A stretch of 64,000 bases of DNA from Acanthosepion lycidas (lineage: Eukaryota; Mollusca; Cephalopoda; Sepiida; Sepiidae). Shown in pieces: positions 1-12,386 of the stretch; the first letter of the stretch is position 1, and each line of letters starts with the position of its first letter. The DNA lies in the NCBI GenBank assembly GCA_963932145.1, contig OZ010603.1, positions 82,671,255 through 82,735,254 on the forward strand. The letters run 5' to 3'. The notes beneath the pieces were generated by a model. That model worked only from the letters and a program-made list of their open reading frames with translations. It ran no database searches and was not told where the DNA came from. The position numbers and the translations under genes were made by a program.

Positions 1-851
1 TTGAGTCTCATCAGTCGGATTTCAGTGAAAAATTGTGTGGACATAAAGTGGGTGATCACAGTTTATTTCTCTACTCTTTGCCATTCATATTTATATTTCC
101 ATTCTTTAATTTAGCATTAGGACAGGCCATAAACTCATTTATAATCTGCCTAAAAATATTTCATATCCAAATTCATGGAAGAAGAGCAGCATGCAAATAA
201 TTGAGTCTCATCCTTCGGATTTCAGTGAAAAATTGTGTGGACATAAAGTGGGTGATCACAGTTTATTTCTCTACTCTTTGCCATTAATATTTATATTTCC
301 ATTCTTTAATTTAGCATTAGGACAGGCCATTAACTCATTTATAATCTGCCTAAAAATATTTCATATCCAAATTCATGGAAGAAGAGCAGCATGCAAATAA
401 TTGAGTCTCATCAGTCGGATTTCAGTGAAAAATTGTGTGCACATAAAGTGGGTGATCACAGTTTATTTCTCTACTCTTTGACATTCATATTTATATTTCC
501 ATTCTATAATTTAGCATTAGGACAGGCCATTAACTCATTTATAATCTGCCTAAAAATATTTCATATCCAAATCCATGGAAGAAGAGCAGCATGCAAATAA
601 TTGAGCCTCATCAGTCGGATTTCAGGGAAAAATTGTGTGGACATAAAGTGGGTGATCACAGTTTATTTCTCTACTCTTTGCCATTCATATTTATATTTCC
701 ATTCTTTAATTTAGCATCAGGACAGGCCATTAACTCATTTATAATCTGCCTAAAAATATTTCATATCCAAATCCATGGAAGAAGAGCAGCATGCAAATAA
801 TTGAGTCTCATCAGTCGGATTTCAGTGAAAAATTGTGTGGACATAAAGTGG

Positions 852-859
852 GTGATCAC
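852..859 (+). other. 8-bp palindrome GTGATCAC (representative; polymorphic among monomers)
   Basis: A perfect inverted repeat at monomer positions 52-59, present in most units. It is lost in two ways. GTGGTCAC or GTGGTCGC occurs mainly in units between 1001 and 32952, and again at 49148, 62346 and 63145. GTGATAAC is confined to units between 46748 and 61745, with a lone GATAAT relative at 15785. The alleles are useful subfamily markers. Any protein-binding role is inference. Confidence 0.6.
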
Positions 860-990
860 AGTTTATTTCTCTACTCTTTGCCATTCATATTTATATTTCC
901 ATTCTTTAATTTAGCATTAGGACAGGCCATTAACTCATTTATAATCTGCCTAAAAATATTTCATATCCAAATTCATGGAAGAAGAGCAGC

Positions 991-998
991 ATGCAAAT
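991..998 (+). promoter_or_regulatory. POU/Oct octamer ATGCAAAT (representative; one per monomer)
   Basis: The sequence ATGCAAAT is the canonical octamer bound by POU-domain factors such as Oct-1 in animals. It sits at monomer positions 191-198 and is retained in almost every one of the 320 units. Exceptions I found are ATGGAAAT at 15975, 18767, 24353 and 27149, and TTGCAAAT at 52936. The match is seen directly. Binding is inference, and the motif would mean nothing if the host lacks POU proteins (for example, a plant). Confidence 0.4.
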
Positions 999-2600
999 AA
1001 TTGAGTCTCATCAGTCGGATTTCAGTGAAAAATAGTGTGGACATAAAGTGGGTGGTCGCAGTTTATTTCTCTACTCTTTGCCATTCATATTTATATTTCC
1101 ATTCTTTAATTTAGCATTAGGACAGGCCATTAACTCATTTATAATCTGCCTAAAAATATTTCATATCCAAATTCATGGAAGAAGAGCAGCATGCAAATAA
1201 TTGCGTCTCTTCAGTCGGATTTCAGTGAAAAATTGTGTGGACATAAAGTGGGTGGTCACAGTTTATTTCTCTACTCTTTGCCATTCATATTTATATTTCC
1301 ATTCTTTAATTTAGCATTAGGACAGGCCATTAACTCATTTATAATCGGCCTAAAAATATTTCATATCCAAATTCATGGAAGAAGAGCAGCATGCAAATAA
1401 TTGAGTCTCATCAGTCGGATTTCAGTGAAAAATAGTGTGGACATAAAGTGGGTGGTCGCAGTTTATTTCTCTACTCTTTGCCATTCATATTTATATTTCC
1501 ATTCTTTAATTTAGCATCAGGACAGGCCATTAACTCATTTATAATCTGCCTAAAAATATTTCATATCCAAATCCATGGAAGAAGAGCAGCATGCAAATAA
1601 TTGAGTCTCATCAGTCGGATTTCAGTGAAAAATTGTGTGGACATAAAGTGGGTGATCACAGTTTATTTCTCTACTCTTTGCCATTCATATTTATATTTCC
1701 ATTCTTTAATTTAGCATTAGGACAGGCCATTAACTCATTTATAATCTGCCTAAAAATATTTCATATCCAAATTCATGGAAGAAGAGCAGCATGCAAATAA
1801 TTGAGTCTCATCAGTCGGATTTCAGTGAAAAATTGTGTGGACATAAAGTGGGTGATCACAGTTTATTTCTCTACTCTTTGCCATTCATATTTATATTTCC
1901 ATTCTTTAATTTAGCATTAGGACAGGCCATTAACTCATTTATAATCTGCCTAAAAATATTTCATATCCAAATCCATGGAAGAAGAGCAGCATGCAAATAA
2001 TTGAGTCTCATCAGTCGGATTTCAGTGAAAAATTGTGTGGACATAAAGTGGGTGATCACAGTTTATTTCTCTACTCTTTGACATTCATATTTATATTTCC
2101 ATTCTATAATTTAGCATTAGGACAGGCCATTAACTCATTTATAATCTGCCTAAAAATATTTCATATCCAAATCCATGGAAGAAGAGCAGCATGCAAATAA
2201 TTGAGCCTCATCAGTCGGATTTCAGTGAAAAATTGTGTGGACATAAAGTGGGTGATCACAGTTTATTTCTCTACTCTTTGCCATTCATATTTATATTTCC
2301 ATTCTTTAATTTAGCATCAGGACAGGCCATTAACTCATTTATAATCTGCCTAAAAATATTTCATATCCAAATCCATGGAAGAAGAGCAGCATGCAAATAA
2401 TTGAGTCTCATCAGTCGGATTTCAGTGAAAAATTGTGTGGACATAAAGTGGGTGATCACAGTTTATTTCTCTACTCTTTGCCATTCATATTTATATTTCC
2501 ATTCTTTAATTTAGCATTAGGACAGGCCATTAACTCATTTATAATCTGCCTAAAAATATTTCATATCCAAATTCATGGAAGAAGAGCAGCATGCAAATAA

Positions 2601-4999
2601 TTGAGTCTCATCAGTCGGATTTCAGTGAAAAATAGTGTGGACATAAAGTGGGTGGTCGCAGTTTATTTCTCTACTCTTTGCCATTCATATTTATATTTCC
2701 ATTCTTTAATTTAGCATCAGGACAGGCCATTAACTCATTTATAATCTGCCTAAAAATATTTCATATCCAAATCCATGGAAGAAGAGCAGCATGCAAATAA
2801 TTGAGCCTCATCACTCGGATTTCAGTGAAAAATTGTGTGGACATAAAGTGCGTGATCACAGTTTATTTCTCTACTCTTTGCCATTCATATTTATATTTCC
2901 ATTTTATAATTTAGCATTAGGACAGGCCATTAACTCATTTATAATCTGCCTAAAAATATTTCATATCCAAATCCATGGAAGAAGAGCAGCATGCAAATAA
3001 TTGAGCCTCATCATTCGGATTTCAGTGAAAAATTGGGTGGACATAAAGTGGGTGATCACAGTTTATTTCTCTACTCTTTGCCATTCATATTTATATTTCC
3101 ATTCTATAATTTAGCATTAGGACAGGCCATTAACTCATTTATAATCTGCCTAAAAATATTTCATATCCAAATCCATGGAAGAAGAGCAGCATGCAAATAA
3201 TTGAGCCTCATAAGTCGGATTTCAGTGAAAAATTGTGTGGACATAAAGTAGGTGATCACAGTTTATTTCTCTACTCTTTGCCATTAATATTTATATTTCC
3301 ATTCTTTAATTCAGCATGAGGACAGGCCATTAACTCATTTCTAATCTGCCTAAAAATATTTCATATCCAAATTCATGGAAGAAGAGCAGCATGCAAATAA
3401 TTGAGTCTCATCAGTCGGATTTCAGTGAAAAATTGTGTGGACATAAAGTGGGTGATCACAGTTTATTTCTCTACTCTTTGCCATTCATATTTATATTTCC
3501 ATTCTTTAATTTAGCATTAGGACAGGCCATAAACTCATTTATAATCTGCCTAAAAATATTTCATATCCAAATTCATGGAAGAAGAGCAGCATGCAAATAA
3601 TTGAGTCTCATCCTTCGGATTTCAGTGAAAAATTGTGTGGACATAAAGTGGGTGATCACAGTTTATTTCTCTACTCTTTGCCATTCATATTTATATTTCC
3701 ATTCCATAATTTAGCATTAGGACAGGCCATTAAATCATTTATAATCTGCCTAAAAATATTTCATATCCAAATCCATGGAAGAAGAGCAGCATGCAAATAA
3801 TTGAGCCTCATCAGTCGGATTTCAGTGAAAAATTGTGTGGACATAAAGTAGGTGATCACAGTTTATTTCTCTACTCTTTGCCATTCATATTTATATTTCC
3901 ATTCTTTAATTTAGCATTAGGACAGGCCATTAACTCATTTATAATCTGCCTAAAAATATTTCCTATCCAAATTCATGGAAGAAGAGCAGCATGCAAATAA
4001 TTGAGTCTCATCAGTCGGATTTCAGTTAAAAATTGTGTGGACATAAAGTGGGTGGTCACAGTTTATTTCTCTACTCTTTGTCATTCATATTTATATTTCC
4101 ATTCTATAATTTAGCATTAGGACAGGCCATTAACTCATTTATAAACTGCCTAAAAATATTTCCTATCCAAATTCATGGAAGAAGAGCAGCATGCAAATAA
4201 TTGCGTCTCATCAGTCGGATTTCAGTGAAAAATTGTGTGGACATAAAGTGGGTGGTCACAGTTTATTTCTCTACTCTTGCCATTCATATTTATATTTCCA
4301 TTCTTTAATTTAGCATTAGGGCAGGCCATTAACTCATTTATAACCGGCCTAAAAATATTTCATATCCAAATTCATGGAAGAAGAGCAGCATGCAAATAAT
4401 TGAGTCTCATCAGTCGGATTTCAGTGAAAAATAGTGTGGACATAAAGTGGGTGGTCGCAGTTTATTTCTCTACTCTTTGCCATTCATATTTATATTTCCA
4501 TTCTTTAATTTAGCATCAGGACAGGCCATTAACTCATTTATAATCTGCCTAAAAATATTTCATATCCAAATCCATGGAAGAAGAGCAGCATGCAAATAAT
4601 TGAGTCTCATCAGTCGGATTTCAGTGAAAAATTGTGTGGACATAAAGTGGGTGATCACAGTTTATTTCTCTAGTCTTTGCCATTCATATTTATATTTCCA
4701 TTCTTTAATTTAGCATTAGGACAGGCCATTAACTCATTTATAATCGGCCTAAAAATATTTCATATCCAAATTCATGGAAGAAGAGCAGCATGCAAATAAT
4801 TGAGTCTCATCAGTCGGATTTCAGTCAAAAATTGTGTGGACATAAAGTGGGTGATCACAGTTTATTTCTCTACTCTTTGCCATTCATATTTATATTTCCA
4901 TTCTTTAATTTAGCATTAGGACAGGCCATTAACTCATTTATAATCGGCCTAAAAATATTTCATATCCAAATTCATGGAAGAAGAGCAGCATGCAAATAA
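2601..4999 (+). repeat. 12-monomer higher-order repeat, copy 1 (2399 bp)
   Basis: Twelve distinguishable monomers in fixed order. Their marks in order are: TAGTG/GGTCGCA; ATCACTCGG with GTGCGTG; ATTCGG with GGGTGG; ATAAGTCGG with GCATGAGG; AAACTC; CCTTCGG with TTCCATAATT; GTAGGTG with TTCCTATCC; TTAAAA with TAAACTGCC; GCGTCTC (199 bp, with AACCGGCC); TAGTG; CTAGTCTTTG; TCAAAA. The same order recurs immediately downstream at an offset of 2399 bp. The single 199-bp unit (4201-4399, ACTCTTGCC instead of ACTCTTTGCC) accounts for the 2399 in place of 2400. Confidence 0.93.
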
Positions 5000-7398
5000 T
5001 TGAGTCTCATCAGTCGGATTTCAGTGAAAAATAGTGTGGACATAAAGTGGGTGGTCGCAGTTTATTTCTCTACTCTTTGCCATTCATATTTATATTTCCA
5101 TTCTTTAATTTAGCATCAGGACAGGCCATTAACTCATTTATAATCTGCCTAAAAATATTTCATATCCAAATCCATGGAAGAAGAGCAGCATGCAAATAAT
5201 TGAGCCTCATCACTCGGATTTCAGTGAAAAATTGTGTGGACATAAAGTGCGTGATCACAGTTTATTTCTCTACTCTTTGCCATTCATATTTATATTTCCA
5301 TTTTATAATTTAGCATTAGGACAGGCCATTAACTCATTTATAATCTGCCTAAAAATATTTCATATCCAAATCCATGGAAGAAGAGCAGCATGCAAATAAT
5401 TGAGCCTCATCATTCGGATTTCAGTGAAAAATTGGGTGGACATAAAGTGGGTGATCACAGTTTATTTCTCTACTCTTTGCCATTCATATTTATATTTCCA
5501 TTCTATAATTTAGCATTAGGACAGGCCATTAACTCATTTATAATCTGCCTAAAAATATTTCATATCCAAATCCATGGAAGAAGAGCAGCATGCAAATAAT
5601 TGAGCCTCATAAGTCGGATTTCAGTGAAAAATTGTGTGGACATAAAGTAGGTGATCACAGTTTATTTCTCTACTCTTTGCCATTAATATTTATATTTCCA
5701 TTCTTTAATTCAGCATGAGGACAGGCCATTAACTCATTTCTAATCTGCCTAAAAATATTTCATATCCAAATTCATGGAAGAAGAGCAGCATGCAAATAAT
5801 TGAGTCTCATCAGTCGGATTTCAGTGAAAAATTGTGTGGACATAAAGTGGGTGATCACAGTTTATTTCTCTACTCTTTGCCATTCATATTTATATTTCCA
5901 TTCTTTAATTTAGCATTAGGACAGGCCATAAACTCATTTATAATCTGCCTAAAAATATTTCATATCCAAATTCATGGAAGAAGAGCAGCATGCAAATAAT
6001 TGAGTCTCATCCTTCGGATTTCAGTGAAAAATTGTGTGGACATAAAGTGGGTGATCACAGTTTATTTCTCTACTCTTTGCCATTCATATTTATATTTCCA
6101 TTCCATAATTTAGCATTAGGACAGGCCATTAAATCATTTATAATCTGCCTAAAAATATTTCATATCCAAATCCATGGAAGAAGAGCAGCATGCAAATAAT
6201 TGAGCCTCATCAGTCGGATTTCAGTGAAAAATTGTGTGGACATAAAGTAGGTGATCACAGTTTATTTCTCTACTCTTTGCCATTCATATTTATATTTCCA
6301 TTCTTTAATTTAGCATTAGGACAGGCCATTAACTCATTTATAATCTGCCTAAAAATATTTCCTATCCAAATTCATGGAAGAAGAGCAGCATGCAAATAAT
6401 TGAGTCTCATCAGTCGGATTTCAGTTAAAAATTGTGTGGACATAAAGTGGGTGGTCACAGTTTATTTGTCTACTCTTTGTCATTCATATTTATATTTCCA
6501 TTCTATAATTTAGCATTAGGACAGGCCATTAACTCATTTATAAACTGCCTAAAAATATTTCCTATCCAAATTCATGGAAGAAGAGCAGCATGCAAATAAT
6601 TGCGTCTCATCAGTCGGATTTCAGTGAAAAATTGTGTGGACATAAAGTGGGTGGTCACAGTTTATTTCTCTACTCTTGCCATTCATATTTATATTTCCAT
6701 TCTTTAATTTAGCATTAGGGCAGGCCATTAACTCATTTATAACCGGCCTAAAAATATTTCATATCCAAATTCATGGAAGAAGAGCAGCATGCAAATAATT
6801 GAGTCTCATCAGTCGGATTTCAGTGAAAAATAGTGTGGACATAAAGTGGGTGGTCGCAGTTTATTTCTCTACTCTTTGCCATTCATATTTATATTTCCAT
6901 TCTTTAATTTAGCATCAGGACAGGCCATTAACTCATTTATAATCTGCCTAAAAATATTTCATATCCAAATCCATGGAAGAAGAGCAGCATGCAAATAATT
7001 GAGTCTCATCAGTCGGATTTCAGTGAAAAATTGTGTGGACATAAAGTGGGTGATCACAGTTTATTTCTCTAGTCTTTGCCATTCATATTTATATTTCCAT
7101 TCTTTAATTTAGCATTAGGACAGGCCATTAACTCATTTATAATCGGCCTAAAAATATTTCATATCCAAATTCATGGAAGAAGAGCAGCATGCAAATAATT
7201 GAGTCTCATCAGTCGGATTTCAGTCAAAAATTGTGTGGACATAAAGTGGGTGATCACAGTTTATTTCTCTACTCTTTGACATTCATATTTATATTTCCAT
7301 TCTATAATTTAGCATTAGGACAGGCGATTAACTCATTTATAATCTGCCTAAAAATATTTCCTATCCAAATTCATGGAAGAAGAGCAGCATGCAAATAA
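5000..7398 (+). repeat. 12-monomer higher-order repeat, copy 2 (2399 bp)
   Basis: This repeats 2601-4999 monomer for monomer, including rare marks such as GTGCGTG, GGGTGG, TTCAGCATGAGG and AACCGGCC. One private change is a TTTGTC in the 6400 unit. The last unit (7199-7398) is a hybrid. Its first half has TCAAAA as in unit 4800. Its second half has GACATTC, CTATAAT and CAGGCGATT, which unit 4800 lacks. That places an exchange or conversion junction in the middle of this monomer. Confidence 0.92.
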
Positions 7399-8397
7399 TT
7401 GAGTCTCATCAGTCGGATTTCAGTTAAAAATTGTGTGGACATAAAGTGGGTGGTCACAGTTTATTTCTCTACTCTTTGTCATTCATATTTATATTTCCAT
7501 TCTATAATTTAGCATTAGGACAGGCCATTAACTCATTTATAAACTGCCTAAAAATATTTCCTATCCAAATTCATGGAAGAAGAGCAGCATGCAAATAATT
7601 GCGTCTCATCAGTCGGATTTCAGTGAAAAATTGTGTGGACATAAAGTGGGTGGTCACAGTTTATTTCTCTACTCTTGCCATTCATATTTATATTTCCATT
7701 CTTTAATTTAGCATTAGGGCAGGCCATTAACTCATTTATAATCGGCCTAAAAATATTTCATATCCAAATTCATGGAAGAAGAGCAGCATGCAAATAATTG
7801 AGTCTCATCAGTCGGATTTCAGTGAAAAATAGTGTGGACATAAAGTGGGTGGTCGCAGTTTATTTCTCTACTCTTTGCCATTCATATTTATATTTCCATT
7901 CTTTAATTTAGCATCAGGACAGGCCATTAACTCATTTATAATCTGCCTAAAAATATTTCATATCCAAATCCATGGAAGAAGAGCAGCATGCAAATAATTG
8001 AGTCTCATCAGTCGGATTTCAGTGAAAAATTGTGTGGACATAAAGTGGGTGATCACAGTTTATTTCTCTAGTCTTTGCCATTCATATTTATATTTCCATT
8101 CTTTAATTTAGCATTAGGACAGGCCATTAACTCATTTATAATCGGCCTAAAAATATTTCATATCCAAATTCATGGAAGAAGAGCAGCATGCAAATAATTG
8201 AGTCTCATCAGTCGGATTTCAGTCAAAAATTGTGTGGACATAAAGTGGGTGATCACAGTTTATTTCTCTACTCTTTGACATTCATATTTATATTTCCATT
8301 CTATAATTTAGCATTAGGACAGGCGATTAACTCATTTATAATCTGCCTAAAAATATTTCATATCCAAATCCATGGAAGAAGAGCAGCATGCAAATAA
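7399..8397 (+). repeat. 5-monomer tandem duplication of 6400-7398 (999 bp)
   Basis: The last five monomers of HOR copy 2 (TTAAAA; GCGTCTC 199 bp; TAGTG; CTAGTC; TCAAAA) are repeated at once at an offset of 999 bp. The rare CAGGCGATT occurs in both 7199 and 8198. The two copies differ at their last ~40 bp (CCTATCC plus TTCATGG in one, CATATCC plus CCATGG in the other). The 7599 unit has ATCGGCC where both HOR copies have ACCGGCC. The same five types also end HOR copy 1 at 4001-4999. Confidence 0.92.
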
Positions 8398-8997
8398 TTG
8401 AGCCTCATCAGTCGGATTTCAGTGAAAAATTGTGTGGACATAAAGTGCGTGATCACAGTTTATTTCTCTACTCTTTGCCATTCATATTTATATTTCCATT
8501 TTATAATTTAGCATTAGGACAGGCCATTAACTCATTTATAATCTGCCTAAAAATATTTCATATCCAAATCCATGGAAGAAGAGCAGCATGCAAATAATTG
8601 AGCCTCATCATTCGGATTTCAGTGAAAAATTGTGTGGACATAAAGTGGGTGATCACAGTTTATTTCTCTACTCTTTGCCATTCATATTTATATTTCCATT
8701 CTATAATTTAGCATTAGGACAGGCCATTACATCATTTATAATCTACCTAAAAATATTTCATATCCAAATCCATGGAAGAAGAGCAGCATGCAAATAATTG
8801 AGCCTCATCAGTCGGATTTCAGTGAAAAATTGTGTGGACATAAAGTAGGTGATCACAGTTTATTTCTCTACTCTTGCCATTCATATTTATATTTCCATTC
8901 TATAATTTAGCATTAGGACAGGCCATTAACTCATTTATAATCTGCCTAAAAATATTTCCTATCCAAATTCATTGAAGAAGAGCAGCATGCAAATAAT
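8398..8997 (+). repeat. Partial third copy of the 12-monomer HOR, three monomers
   Basis: Unit 8398 has GTGCGTG and TTTTATAAT, like 2801 and 5200. Unit 8598 has ATTCGG, like 3001 and 5400, but lacks the GGGTGG mark. Unit 8798 has GAGCCTC with GTAGGTG, and is 199 bp through the ACTCTTGCC deletion. The order fits resumption of the HOR at its second monomer, with more private changes than copies 1 and 2. This is the last place where C at monomer position 6 (GAGCCTC) is seen until about 46.9 kb. Confidence 0.8.
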
Positions 8998-10791
8998 TGA
9001 GTCTCATCAGTCGGATTTCAGTGAAAAATTGTGTGGACATAAAGTGGGTGATCACAGTTTATTTCTCTACTCTTTGTCATTCATATTTATATTTCCATTC
9101 TATAATTTAGCATTAGGACAGGCCATTAACTCATTTATAATCTGCGTAAAAATATTTCGTATCCAAATTCATGGAAGAAGAGCAGCATGCAAATAATTAA
9201 GTCCCATCAGTCGGATTTCAGTGAAAAATTGTGTGGACATAAAGTGGGTGATCACAGTTTATTTCTCTACTCTTTGACATTCATATTTATATTTCCATTC
9301 TATAATTTAGCATTAGGACAGGCCATTAACTCATTTATAATCTGACTAAAAATATTTCCTATCCAAATTCATGGAATTAGAGCAGCATGCAAATAATTGA
9401 GTCTCATCAGTCGGATTTCAGTGAAAAATTGTGTGGACATAAAGTGGGTGGTCACAGTTTATTTCTCTACTCTTGCCATTCATATTTATATTTCCATTTT
9501 TAATTTAGCATTAGGACAGGCCATTAACTCATTTATAATCTGCCTAAAAATATTTCCTATCCAAATTCATGGAAGAAGAGCAGCATGCAAATAATTGAGT
9601 CTCATCAGTCGGATTTCAGTGAAAAATTGTGTGGACATAAAGTGGGTGATCACAGTTTATTTCTCTACTCTTTGCCATTCATATTTATATTTCCATTCTA
9701 TAATTTAGCATTAGGACAGGCCATTAAATCATTTTTAATCTGCCTAAAAATATTTCCTATCCAAATTCATGGAAGAAGAGCAGCATGCAAATAATTGAGT
9801 CTCATCAGTCGGATTTCAGTGAAAAATTGTGTGGACATAAAGTGGGTGGTCACAGTTTATTTCTCTACTCTTGCAATTCATATTTATATTTCCATTCTTT
9901 AATTTAGCATTAGGGCAGGCCATTAACTCATTTATAATCTGCCTAAAAATATTTCATATCCAAATTCATGGAAGAAGAGCAGCATGCAAATAATTGAGTC
10001 TCATCTGTCGGATTTCAGTGAAAAATTGTGTGGACATAAAGTGGGTGGTCACAGTTTATTTCTCTACTCTTGCCATTCATATTTATATTTCCATTCTATA
10101 ATTTAGCATTAGGACAGGCCATTAACTCATTTATAATCTGCGTAAAAATATTTCGTATCCAAATTCATGGAAGAAGAGCAGCATGCAAATAATTAAGTCT
10201 CATCAGTCGGATTTCAGTGAAAAATTGTGTGGACATAAAGTGGGTGATCACAGTTTATTTCTCTACTCTTTGACATTCATTTTTATATTTCCATTCTATA
10301 ATTTAGCATTAGGACAGGCCATTAACTCATTTATAATCTGCCTAAAAATATTTCATATCGAAATCCATGGAAGAAGAGCAGCATGCAAATAATTGAGTCT
10401 CATCAGTCGGATTTCAGTGAAAAATTGTGTGGACATAAAGTGGGTGATCACAGTTTATTTCTCTACTCTTGCCATTCATATTTATATTTCCATTCTATAA
10501 TTTAGCATTAGGACAGGCCATTAACTCATTTATAATCTGCGTAAAAATATTTCGTATCCAAATTCATGGAAGAAGAGCAGCATGCAAATAATTAAGTCTC
10601 ATCAGTCGGATTTCAGTGAAAAATTGTGTGGACATAAAGTGGGTGATCACAGTTTATTTCTCTACTCTTTGACATTCATATTTATATTTCCATTCTATAA
10701 TTTAGCATTAGGACAGGCCATTAACTCATTTATAATCTGCCTAAAAATATTTCCTATCCAAATTTATGGAATTAGAGCAGCATGCAAATAA
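8998..10791 (+). repeat. Heterogeneous zone with a ~400-bp dimer repeated three times
   Basis: A dimer made of a unit ending GCGTAAAAATATTTCGTATC followed by a unit starting AATTAAGTC, with GACATTC, appears at 8998-9396, 9994-10392 and 10393-10791. Two of the second members (9197 and 10592) end with GGAATTAGAG. Several units are short. Unit 9397 is 198 bp because it carries both the CTTTGCC-to-CTTGCC and the CATTCTTTAA-to-CATTTTTAA single-base losses. Units 9795, 9994 and 10393 are 199 bp. Confidence 0.8.
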
Positions 10792-12386
10792 TTGAGTCTC
10801 ATCAGTCGGATTTCAGTGAAAAATTGTGTGGACATAAAGTGGGTGATCACAGTTTATTTCTCTACTCTTTGCCATTCATATTTATATTTCCATTCTTTAA
10901 TTTAGCATTAGGACAGGCCATTAACTCATTTATAATCTGCCTAAAAATATTTCATATCCAAATTCATGGAAGAAGAGCAGCATGCAAATAATTGAGTCTC
11001 ATCAGTCGGATTTCAGTGAAAAATTGTGTGGACAGAAAGTGGGTGATCACATTTTATTTCCCTACACTTTGCCATTCATATTTATATTTCCATTCTATAA
11101 TTTAGCATTAGGACAGGCCATTAACTCATATATAATCTGCCTAAAAATATTTCCTATCCAAATTCATGGAAGAAGAGCAGCATGCAAATAATTGAGTCTC
11201 ATCAGTCGGATTTCAGTGAAAAATTGTGTGGACATAAAGTGGGTGATCACAGTTTATTTCTCTACTCTTTGCCATTCATATTTATATTTCCATTCTTTAA
11301 TTTAGCATTAGGACAGGCCATTAACTCATTTATAATCTGACTAAAAATATTTCATATCCAAATTAATGGAAGAAGAGCAGCATGCAAATAATTGAGTCTC
11401 ATCAGTCGGATTTCAGTGAAAAATTGTGTGGACAGAAAGTGGGTGATCACATTTTATTTCCCTACACTTTGCCATTCATATTTATATTTCCATTTTTAAT
11501 TTAGCATTAGGACAGGCCATTAACTCATTTATAATGTGCCTAAAAATATTTCCTATCCAAATTCATGGAAGAAGAGCAGCATGCAAATAATTGAGTCTCA
11601 TCAGTCGGATTTCAGTGAAAAATTGTGTGGACATAAAGTGGGTGATCACAGTTTATTTCTCTACTCTTGCCATTCATATTTATATTTCCATTCTATAATT
11701 TAGCATTAGGACAGGCCATTAACTCATTTATAATGTGCCTAAAAATACTTCCTATCCAAATTCATGGAAGAAGAGCAGCATGCAAATAATTGAGTCTCAT
11801 CAGTCGGATTTCAGTGAAAAATTGTGTGGACATAAAGTGGGTGATCACAGTTTATTTCTCTACTCTTGCCATTCATATTTATATTTCCATTCTTTAATTT
11901 AGCATTAGGACAGGCCATTAACTCATTTATAATCTGCCTAAAAATATTTCATATCCAAATCCATGGAAGAAGAGCAGCATGCAAATAATTGAGTCTCATC
12001 AGTCGGATTTCAGTGAAAAATTGTGTGGACATAAAGTGGGTGATCACAGTTTATTTCTCTACTCTTGCCATTCATATTTATATTTCCATTCTATAATTTA
12101 GCATTAGGACAGGCCATTAACTCATTTATAATCTGCCTAAAAATATTTCATATCCAAATCCATGGAAGAAGAGCAGCATGCAAATAATTGAGTCTCATCA
12201 GTCGGATTTCAGTGAAAAATTGTTTGGACATAAAGTGAGTGGTCACAGTTTATTTCTCTACTCTTGCCATTCATATTTATATTTCCATTCTATAATTTAG
12301 CATTAGGACAGGCCATTAACTCATTTATAATCTGTCTAAAAATATTTCATATCCAAATCCATGGAAGAAGAGCAGCATGCAAATAA
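10792..12386 (+). repeat. Heterogeneous zone rich in 199-bp monomers
   Basis: Units 10992 and 11392 share a distinctive cluster of changes: GACAGAAAG, CACATTTTATTT and CCTACACTTT. They alternate with units 10792 and 11192, so this is a short-range dimer. Five consecutive units starting at 11392, 11591, 11790, 11989 and 12188 are each 199 bp. The first loses one base in the CATTTTTAA tract and the other four in CTCTTGCC. The run shifts the monomer phase by 5 bp. Nothing other than satellite is visible. Confidence 0.82.

Larger units (their letters stand above)
801..1000 (+). repeat. Reference monomer of the satellite (200 bp)
   Basis: This copy carries the commonest base at nearly every position, so it serves as the coordinate frame for the other entries. 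Landmarks: the only CpG at monomer positions 16-17; an A-tract at 28-32; palindrome GTGATCAC at 52-59; direct repeat CCATTC at 81-86 and 99-104 flanking an AT-rich stretch; palindrome AAATATTT at 154-161; a purine-rich stretch at 177-187; palindrome GCATGC at 189-194 overlapping the octamer ATGCAAAT at 191-198. GC content is 32.5 % by hand count. The length is close to a nucleosome repeat, which is common for satellites. A 69-codon frame starts at the ATG at position 191 of the preceding unit and stops at TAA at 198-200. Confidence 0.95.
1..2600 (+). repeat. Irregular left block of 13 monomers with a 1600-bp-offset duplication
   Basis: All 13 monomers are 200 bp. Units 401-1000 match 2001-2600 at an offset of 1600, with only two differences noticed: GTGTGCAC at the 401 unit and CAGGGAAA at the 601 unit. 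Unit 1401-1600 matches 2601-2800. Units 1001, 1401 and 2601 share AATAGTG and GGTCGCA, which place a stop in the small frame. Unit 1201 has GCGTCTCTTC. The first two units (AAACTCATTT at the end of 1-200, CCTTCGG at the start of 201-400) match the start of units 3401 and 3601, so the block probably begins inside a copy of the 12-monomer HOR described next. Confidence 0.85.

Noticed and set aside
889-899. Near match to the yeast replication-origin core (ATTTATATTTC, 10 of 11)
   Set aside because: AT-rich sequence gives such matches often, the last base is wrong, and nothing else suggests a budding yeast.
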